From Thermomicrobiaceae bacterium (lineage in GTDB: Bacteria > Chloroflexota > Chloroflexia > Thermomicrobiales > Thermomicrobiaceae): DNA of 5,016 nt. The stretch lies in NCBI GenBank assembly GCA_007124395.1, contig SLFF01000127.1, forward strand, positions 1 to 5,016, given 5' to 3'. Below the pieces are notes generated by a model that worked only from the letters and a program-made list of their open reading frames with translations, was not told where the DNA came from and did no database searches. The position numbers were made by a program, and so were the translations under genes. This document shows, piece after piece, positions 1-5,016 of the stretch (the stretch's first letter is position 1; each line of letters opens with the position of its first letter).

Positions 1-3000
1 GATGAAAACAACAACGAGGCGCTGGTAGCGGAGTTCATCCCGAAGCCGCCGGACATCCCGGTATGGGATGACAGCACAACAGCTACTACGGAGAACGTCC
101 TGGATACCACGGCAACAGTGACCTTCGATCAAGATCCGACTTCGCCAGGAGGTCATAGCCTTGAGGATTATGTCGTACTCGACGACGCGGGCGAGGAACT
201 GGGCCTTGAGTGGTCTGCGTTCGACCAGACCTTTGGTTCACTGAACGTCTTCGGCCTCGAGCCGAGCTCCAGCACCACGGTAACCGTGGAGGTAATTGAC
301 GAGTTTGGCCAGATGAGCAATTCCGGACCGAGCGTCACAATCGATACGTTGTCAGCCGACTCCGAGCCATTCGATCTACAGGTCGTGCCGGCTGAAGCAC
401 GTCCCTGGCCAGTTCTCAATTGGGACGGTCCGAGAAGTGGCGAATACGAAGTCCACCGGCAGGTTACCGGGTCCGGTGATTCTCCAGAACTGATGGGTAC
501 CGTGGCCGGCAGAGACTTTCTGGTTCATGGAGATCCGGTGCGGTTTGTCGATGTGTCCGCTGAATCAGATACCGGATACACCTACGAGGTTCGCTGGACC
601 GCCGGCGAGTTCGAGTCGGATCCGGTCGCTGACGACGTGACGACGACCGGCGACGGATCAATCGCCCGTGCCAGCCTCACCACAGGTGGTACACAGGGAC
701 GCGACTCGAGCAACAACCCCAGCATTGACGAATCAGGGCGCTACGTCATCTTCGATTCGGCGCACCCCTTCACTGACGATGCCGCCGAGGCGGCTGAAGA
801 CAATGGCGAGATCCAGTTGTTTCTTCGCGACCTGGAGACCAGTCAAACCGAGCTAATCAGCTATGACGACGACGGAGAGCCTGTTGCCGACGGAGTCAGG
901 TTCGGGAGCAGCGTCAGCCCTGACGGCAACTGGGTCGCCTACGCCGAGCGAATCGAGCGCTTCCAATCGCCTGATGACACTTATGTCTACTTGCACGATC
1001 GATCGTCGGGTTCTCGGCAACCAATCAGCCCGATTTCGGAATTCGATGAGGATCCGGTTGCACCGGAGGGCCGAGACCCGATCGTGACGGAAAATGCGGA
1101 GTACGTGGTATTCCAGTCGAGCGATCCGGATCTTGCCATTGACCCGGACGAAGCAAGCAACAACGTATATATCTGGGATCGCCAGGCCAACGACACCGAA
1201 GAAATCACCCTTGGGCAGCAACAACAGTCGCAGCCGCACATCAGCCCGAACGGTGACTACGTCGTCTTCCGTTCCGACAGGCACGAAGAGCTGATCGGTG
1301 AATCGGGAGGTGGCGAGTACGATGTCTTCCTTCTGGACCGCACCGATCGGGACAACCCGGAAATAGAATTGATCGAGGTGGCCGAGGATGGCGGGGATTC
1401 AGACGGCAGCAGCGACATTCCGCAGGTCAGCAATGATGGCGATGTCGTGTTCCGCTCGATCGCCGAGAATCTGACCGATGATCCGATCGACTCTGGGATC
1501 GGGACCCCGACGCAGCACGTCTTCCATTACAGTGATGGAGTCCTTCAGTTACTAAGCAAGGCTCCGGACGGTTCACCTGGAGATGATGATTCACGTTTTC
1601 CAACAATCAGTGCGGACGGAAGCCGGGTAACCTTTACGTCCCTGGCCGATAACCTCAGTCCTCTGACCGACGTGAACGAGAAGCTCGTCTACGTCTACGA
1701 TGTGGAAACCGATGATTCTCCCCGCCCGCTCGCGGTGAACTACGAGGGGGACGTGATTATCGGTTGGAGCGCGGACGCGATGATCAGCCCTGGTGGGGAG
1801 TCAATCGCGTTCCAGGCAGACGCAACTGCTGAAAACGTGGTCCCCAACAACACGAACAATGAATCCGATATCGTCGTTGCCCAGGTTTCCAACGCCGAGA
1901 CATCCGCACCAGATCACCCGACCGGCTTCGATCTGGAGGAACTCAGCCCCTTCTGGAACCTGTTCACCTGGAATACGTCACTCTCGGATGCGGCCTACGT
2001 CTACATCTATCAGCGTGATCGTCTCGTCGCGACAGCTCCGGCGGGCGAGGGGTCAGTCATTGCACAGAACTTCATGCCGTTCAGAAGCACGAACTACCAG
2101 CTGGAAATCGACGATCGCTACGGAAACATCTCGACCAACGGTCCGATGCTAGGTGACATACCAGATCCGACCACATGGCCATCCGACGCCGAGATCACCA
2201 TCGAAGACACTGGACAGAGCTTCGTCGAACTCTCCTGGCCCGAGTTTGACGGCGCTGACGAGTATCGCATCACGGACAATGGCGAGTTCGGCACGACGTC
2301 AGACACGGGCATCGTCATCGACGGGCTGATTCTGGATACCGAGTATCAGATGTCGGTCGAAGCGCATGTCGAGGGTGAAGGCTGGTCCGACCGGCTGACA
2401 AAAACAGTCACAACCCGTGGCGCGGGTGAAGCACGCCTCTGGCTCGAGCTCGAGGGCCCTGAGACAGTCGCGCTGGAATGGGAAGAACTGTCGAATGGCA
2501 CCCCGGTTGGCGGCTACGAAGTCCGCCGAACGGTCTCCGGTGAAGACGACTGGGAACCGATTGCCACGACTGATGACGAAACAATCCAGCACGAGGACTC
2601 GGGACTCGATCCTGATACTGAGTACGATTACCAGATCTACGTGGAAGAGCCAGGGGGAGATGCCGAACAACATACAGAAGTCGCGTCGATAACTACGGCC
2701 GCGATCCAATCCATCGATATCACGGTCGCAGACGAAGAACTGGATCTCGGCGATTCGACGACCGCTACCGCTGAAGCGACCTGGGAGTCTTTCGGAACGC
2801 TGGAAGTCACCGAAGATGCCGACTGGTCGTCAAATGACAGCAGCATCGTGAGCATCGACACGAATGGGGATGTCACGCTGACCGGAGAGTCGGAGGGGAC
2901 ATCGGTCGTCACCGCAATCTTCGGAGGCGTGACCAGCAATGCTGTCGAAGTAACCGTTGTCGATGAAACCGACGACTCGGATCCCATTGATCCCACCCCG

Positions 3001-4158
3001 GAGCCACCTGACCCAGAGCCCGACGGTCCAACGATGCGGAACGTTCCCGGGCACATCGTCGTGGACGCTGAATCGCCAGACGGCGCAATCGTCGACTATG
3101 ACCTTCCCACTGCGCACGATGATCAGGACGGCGACCTGACCGTGACTTGCGAACCGGCGCCGGGAAGCCTCTTCGCAGTCGGCCACAATACGATCGAATG
3201 TTCTGCAACGAACAACGACGGCGAGACGGTCAAGGAATCGTTCGCGATCATCGTTCTACCGTACGACGAGCCTGATGACGACCCCGCGCCGGATCGACCA
3301 GATTTCGAACCGCGGGATCAGATTGAGAATCCGCATTTCGACAGCACCTGGTCACGCAGCGATCTTCCGGTTCGCGACGGACATGTCTCTCGCACGTGGA
3401 TGTGGGGCCCCGGCCCATTCACCGAAAGCATGTCAGAGCCGTACCAGACGGAATCCGGCGCGAATGCGCTGTTCCTTGAAGACGAACAGATTCCGGAAAC
3501 CGAGCGTGAAGTCATCTACTTCGACAAGTCACGCATGGAGATCAATGACCCCGACGCTGACCCGGGTGAAACGTGGTTCGTGACCAACGGATTATTGGTC
3601 GTCGAAATGATCACCGGCAAGCGTCAGTTCGGGGATGACCTGTTCATCGAGTTTGCGCCAGCGGAGATCGGCGTCGCCGGTGACCCGGATGACGAAGATG
3701 CGCCGACTTATGCATCGCTCGCCGACCTTCTCGATGAGCCAGCTCAGCCCGTGGGCACACTCCTGACGCAGGCGGTCGACCGCGACGGCGATGTGCATGA
3801 CAACCCGGAGTGGGGGAACTACGGAGTCGAGGTCGGGCATGTTGATGAAGTTACCGACCACGGAATCGCCGATCCATTCTGGGACTTCATGAACTCGGAT
3901 GGACTCATCTTCGAGGACGGTGAACTCCGCGAGGGAGATCTGTTCGAGAATCCCTTCTACGCAACAGGCCGCCCGATCACCGAGGCATACTGGACCAGCG
4001 TCCTGCTGGACGGCGAAGCGACAGACGTGCTGCTGCAGTGCTTCGAACGCCGTTGTCTGACCTATACGCCAGGCAACCCCGATGGGTATGTCGTTGAAGC
4101 CGGAAACGTCGGCCAGCACTACTATGCTTGGCGCTACATCCAGGAGCCTGACCCGTAA
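1..4158 (+). CDS. Large modular exported protein (Fn3 / TolB-like propeller / BIG2 / HYR / Chloroflexota C-terminal domain), 5'-partial
   Basis: The reading frame is open from base 1 to the TAA at 4156-4158, giving 1385 visible residues; the true start and any signal peptide lie upstream. Visible modules (window residues): Fn3-like ~16-118 and ~119-219; seven PD40-type propeller motifs ~221-630; Fn3-like ~636-720, ~727-806 and ~808-900; BIG2-like Ig fold ~902-988, with the typical D-W-S-S-N and V-S-I-D-T-N-G pattern; acidic Pro-rich linker ~989-1010; HYR module ~1011-1087, with C1050, C1067 and the F-A-V-G-H-N-T-I-E-C motif; acidic linker ~1088-1105; conserved C-terminal domain ~1106-1383. 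Fn3, Ig and HYR modules are typical of extracellular adhesion or scaffold proteins, and nothing seen suggests a catalytic site. There is no LPXTG, PEP-CTERM or C-terminal membrane helix, so how it is held at the surface is unclear. The GTG at 118 is internal: it sits in the first strand of an Fn3 module and has no Shine-Dalgarno sequence. Surface location is inferred; ligand and role are unknown. Confidence 0.93.
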   Translation, partial: DENNNEALVAEFIPKPPDIPVWDDSTTATTENVLDTTATVTFDQDPTSPGGHSLEDYVVLDDAGEELGLEWSAFDQTFGSLNVFGLEPSSSTTVTVEVIDEFGQMSNSGPSVTIDTLSADSEPFDLQVVPAEARPWPVLNWDGPRSGEYEVHRQVTGSGDSPELMGTVAGRDFLVHGDPVRFVDVSAESDTGYTYEVRWTAGEFESDPVADDVTTTGDGSIARASLTTGGTQGRDSSNNPSIDESGRYVIFDSAHPFTDDAAEAAEDNGEIQLFLRDLETSQTELISYDDDGEPVADGVRFGSSVSPDGNWVAYAERIERFQSPDDTYVYLHDRSSGSRQPISPISEFDEDPVAPEGRDPIVTENAEYVVFQSSDPDLAIDPDEASNNVYIWDRQANDTEEITLGQQQQSQPHISPNGDYVVFRSDRHEELIGESGGGEYDVFLLDRTDRDNPEIELIEVAEDGGDSDGSSDIPQVSNDGDVVFRSIAENLTDDPIDSGIGTPTQHVFHYSDGVLQLLSKAPDGSPGDDDSRFPTISADGSRVTFTSLADNLSPLTDVNEKLVYVYDVETDDSPRPLAVNYEGDVIIGWSADAMISPGGESIAFQADATAENVVPNNTNNESDIVVAQVSNAETSAPDHPTGFDLEELSPFWNLFTWNTSLSDAAYVYIYQRDRLVATAPAGEGSVIAQNFMPFRSTNYQLEIDDRYGNISTNGPMLGDIPDPTTWPSDAEITIEDTGQSFVELSWPEFDGADEYRITDNGEFGTTSDTGIVIDGLILDTEYQMSVEAHVEGEGWSDRLTKTVTTRGAGEARLWLELEGPETVALEWEELSNGTPVGGYEVRRTVSGEDDWEPIATTDDETIQHEDSGLDPDTEYDYQIYVEEPGGDAEQHTEVASITTAAIQSIDITVADEELDLGDSTTATAEATWESFGTLEVTEDADWSSNDSSIVSIDTNGDVTLTGESEGTSVVTAIFGGVTSNAVEVTVVDETDDSDPIDPTPEPPDPEPDGPTMRNVPGHIVVDAESPDGAIVDYDLPTAHDDQDGDLTVTCEPAPGSLFAVGHNTIECSATNNDGETVKESFAIIVLPYDEPDDDPAPDRPDFEPRDQIENPHFDSTWSRSDLPVRDGHVSRTWMWGPGPFTESMSEPYQTESGANALFLEDEQIPETEREVIYFDKSRMEINDPDADPGETWFVTNGLLVVEMITGKRQFGDDLFIEFAPAEIGVAGDPDDEDAPTYASLADLLDEPAQPVGTLLTQAVDRDGDVHDNPEWGNYGVEVGHVDEVTDHGIADPFWDFMNSDGLIFEDGELREGDLFENPFYATGRPITEAYWTSVLLDGEATDVLLQCFERRCLTYTPGNPDGYVVEAGNVGQHYYAWRYIQEPDP
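661..1890 (+). repeat. Seven tandem PD40/TolB-type beta-propeller repeats within the large protein
   Basis: Seven degenerate protein repeats, each with a strand resembling (I/V)SxDGxxVxFxS followed 25-33 residues later by a strand resembling VYxxDR. The first strands begin near residues 241 (SIDESGRYVIFDS), 304 (SVSPDGNWVAYAE), 361 (IVTENAEYVVFQS), 413 (HISPNGDYVVFRS), 475 (QVSNDGDVVFRS), 535 (TISADGSRVTFTS) and 594 (MISPGGESIAFQA). The partner strands are near 273, 329, 389, 442, 507, 563 and 624. Blades 5-7 also share an A-(E/D)-N-(L/V) turn. Seven units fit a closed seven-bladed propeller. The family is often a protein- or ligand-binding platform; the partner cannot be told here. Confidence 0.85.
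3316..4149 (+). other. Conserved C-terminal domain typical of Chloroflexota exported proteins (function unknown)
   Basis: Residues ~1106-1383 form one region unlike the modules before it. Its landmarks in order are N-P-H-F near 1110, TWMWGPGPF (1132-1140), EPY (1146-1148), YFDKSRMEI (1173-1181), VTNGLLVVEMITGKRQFGD (1194-1212), the P-A-E-I-G-V-A-G-D stretch (1220-1228), PTYASLADLL (1235-1244), FWDFMNS (1293-1299), NPFYATGRPITEAYW (1317-1331), CFERRCLTYTPGNP (1347-1360) and GNVGQHYYAWRY (1368-1379). I recall this combination at the C-terminus of many otherwise different secreted proteins of Chloroflexota, but that is memory, not a search. It is rich in aromatics and has a close Cys pair (C1347, C1352). 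It may serve in anchoring, export or cell-wall binding; this is inference. Confidence 0.7.
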
Positions 4159-4193
4159 GAAGTCACAGAGTTAGAAACGTGCAAGTATCGCGA

Positions 4194-4223
4194 GTGACCC
4201 CGGTTCCCTGGAATCGGGGTCAC
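4194..4223 (+). terminator. Terminator-like hairpin after the large surface protein gene
   Basis: Bases 4194-4202 (GTGACCCCG) are the exact reverse complement of 4215-4223 (CGGGGTCAC). Inside them a G-U wobble (4203/4214) and TTC/GAA (4204-4206/4211-4213) extend the stem to 13 bp around a CCTG loop (4207-4210). It lies 35 bases after the TAA. The tail, GCTTCAATTC, has few T residues, so this is not a textbook intrinsic terminator. It could still end transcription or protect the mRNA 3' end. Confidence 0.7.
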
Positions 4224-4422
4224 GCTTCAATTCAGGAATTCTCGTACACAGATCGAGCCTTCACTGAACCCGACCGATCATTGCCTACCCAACTGCGGTG
4301 CAACGCCCCACAACACAGCATCGGCCATATCTTGTTCTGCTCTCGCAGGTCCACCAGTCAGTTCCAATGCGCATGGCACCATCATTGCACCCGATACGTT
4401 CAACACCGCAACCGCTCGATAA
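4224..4422. other. Intergenic spacer with no recognised gene
   Basis: About 200 bases between the hairpin and the SDR ribosome binding site. I see no convincing gene, RNA gene or transposon end. The SDR promoter should lie here if the upstream hairpin terminates transcription, but I found no well-spaced -35/-10 pair. The stretch GGTCCACC (4348-4355) is complementary, with one mismatch, to the SDR Shine-Dalgarno region GGAGGACC (4430-4437). Confidence 0.5.
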
Positions 4423-4434
4423 CCTCCATGGAGG
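4423..4434. promoter_or_regulatory. Perfect 12-bp palindrome overlapping the SDR Shine-Dalgarno sequence
   Basis: CCTCCATGGAGG equals its own reverse complement. Its right half is the Shine-Dalgarno GGAGG of the SDR gene. As RNA it could fold as CCTC/GAGG around a CATG loop and hide the ribosome binding site. As DNA it could be a small dimeric operator. Either role is inferred; a chance CCTCC next to GGAGG is also possible. Confidence 0.35.
4430..4434 (+). promoter_or_regulatory. Ribosome binding site of the SDR gene
   Basis: GGAGG is a full-strength Shine-Dalgarno match, separated by six bases (ACCACG) from the ATG at 4441. It selects that ATG over the in-frame ATG at 4450, which would be 15 bases away. 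Confidence 0.85.
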
Positions 4435-4440
4435 ACCACG

Positions 4441-5016
4441 ATGACAATCATGAAGCGAATCCTGAGTCCGAGAGGCGCAATCACGGTCGGAGCAGCAGTC
4501 GCTGCCGGGCTGGTAGGGAAGCGGGTTCTCCAGCGAAAACCCGAGGCCGATCTAGCCGGGGAAGTTGCCGTGGTCACCGGGGCATCCAGTGGCCTCGGCT
4601 ACCTGCTCGCCCGGGAGTTCGGTCGTGAGGGCTGCAAGATTGTCATCTGCGCCCGCGATGAGATTACTCTGGAGTCCGCCCGAAGGCAGCTTCTCGAAGA
4701 TGGCGTTGAAGTCCTGGCTGTGCAGTGCGACGTCAGTAAGCAGGAGCAGGTGGATCAACTGATCGCACAGGCCACCGAACGCTTCGGGAAAATCGACATA
4801 CTGGTGAACAATGCCGGAGTCATTCAGTTCGGACCAATGCAATCGGCAACGCGCGCAGATTTCGAGAACGCAATGGACACCATGTTCTGGGGAACGGTGC
4901 AACCGACGCTCGCCGTGCTACCACAAATGACGGAGCGTGGGCACGGACGTATCGTCAACATCACCTCCATCGCCGGGAAAGTATCCGTGCCGCATCTGTT
5001 GCCATACAACTCGGCC
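4441..5016 (+). CDS. Short-chain dehydrogenase/reductase (classical SDR), 3'-partial, with N-terminal hydrophobic segment
   Basis: The frame is open from the ATG at 4441 to the end of the window (192 codons). It encodes the Rossmann half of a classical SDR, an NAD(P)(H)-dependent oxidoreductase; the substrate cannot be told. Signatures: TGASSGLG (T46-G53) for dinucleotide binding; R72 at the end of the second strand, suggesting preference for NADP(H); D97 for the adenine ring; NNAG (123-126); catalytic S176 in NITSIAG; and Y189, the expected 13 residues later. The window stops one codon before the expected lysine of YxxxK. The residue three before G151, normally the fourth catalytic residue Asn, is M148. 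Before the Rossmann fold is a ~38-residue extension with basic residues (K5, R6, R11), a hydrophobic run GAITVGAAVAAGLVG (12-26), then KR and QRK. This resembles an N-terminal membrane anchor, though it is short. Its own strong ribosome binding site and the upstream hairpin suggest independent transcription. Classical SDRs are usually 250 residues or more, so about a third is missing. Confidence 0.93.
   Translation, partial: MTIMKRILSPRGAITVGAAVAAGLVGKRVLQRKPEADLAGEVAVVTGASSGLGYLLAREFGREGCKIVICARDEITLESARRQLLEDGVEVLAVQCDVSKQEQVDQLIAQATERFGKIDILVNNAGVIQFGPMQSATRADFENAMDTMFWGTVQPTLAVLPQMTERGHGRIVNITSIAGKVSVPHLLPYNSA

Noticed and set aside
118..120. GTG as the start of the large protein
   Set aside because: The frame is open for all 39 codons upstream to base 1, the codon falls inside an Fn3 module, and no Shine-Dalgarno sequence precedes it.
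853..1284. 143-codon open frame on the - strand
   Set aside because: Antisense shadow of the propeller repeats; no domain and no convincing ribosome binding site.
3592..4119. 175-codon open frame on the - strand
   Set aside because: It lies antisense to the most conserved domain of the large protein and shows no recognisable domain; long antisense frames are expected in GC-rich coding DNA.
4229..4242. AATTC direct repeats around 4230-4241
   Set aside because: Too short to mean anything; expected by chance.
4385..4422. Possible SDR promoter (TTGCAC at 4385-4390 with CGATAA at 4417-4422)
   Set aside because: The spacing of 26 bases is too long for a sigma-70 type promoter, and the correctly spaced hexamer (GCAACC) is a poor -10.
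4428..4430. ATG inside the palindrome as a start codon
   Set aside because: It overlaps the Shine-Dalgarno sequence, has none of its own, and opens a frame unrelated to the SDR.
4450..4452. In-frame ATG as an alternative SDR start
   Set aside because: The GGAGG is spaced ideally for the ATG at 4441 (6 bases) and too far for this one (15 bases); the difference is only three residues.
4179..4628. 149-codon open frame on the + strand spanning the intergenic region
   Set aside because: It runs through the hairpin and 188 bases into the SDR gene in another frame, has no ribosome binding site at its GTG, and its protein is a low-quality Arg/Ser/His-rich sequence with no recognisable fold.

Overview
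The window suggests a member of the Chloroflexota, perhaps close to the Thermomicrobia. The main clue is the C-terminal domain of the large first gene. It carries landmarks such as YFDKSRMEI, TNGLLVVEMITG, FERRCLTYTPGNP and GNVGQHYYAWRY, which I associate from memory with exported proteins of that phylum. Moderately high GC, GTG/GCC-rich codon use and a strong GGAGG ribosome binding site fit but are not specific. No search was run, so the assignment is an inference.

Layout: (1) Positions 1-4158 (+) hold the last 1385 codons of a very large modular protein whose start lies outside the window. Its visible order is Fn3-like, Fn3-like, a seven-motif TolB/PD40-type beta-propeller, three Fn3-like modules, a bacterial Ig-like (BIG2-like) module, an acidic Pro/Asp/Glu linker, a HYR module, a second acidic linker, and the roughly 280-residue Chloroflexota-type C-terminal domain. 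It is very acidic, has only seven lysines, and has four cysteines in two close pairs. All this points to a secreted or cell-surface protein. (2) Positions 4159-4440 are intergenic, with a strong 13-bp hairpin about 35 bases after the stop codon and a perfect 12-bp palindrome overlapping the next gene's Shine-Dalgarno sequence. (3) Positions 4441-5016 (+) hold the first 192 codons of a classical short-chain dehydrogenase/reductase (SDR) with a short hydrophobic N-terminal segment. The window cuts it just before the expected catalytic lysine.

The two genes look like separate transcription units: the spacer is 282 bp and contains a terminator-like hairpin, and nothing in the sequences links their functions. 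There is no tRNA, rRNA, CRISPR array, insertion sequence or defence/toxin system. The most interesting material is the surface protein's architecture and its uncharacterised C-terminal domain, followed by the palindrome over the SDR ribosome binding site.
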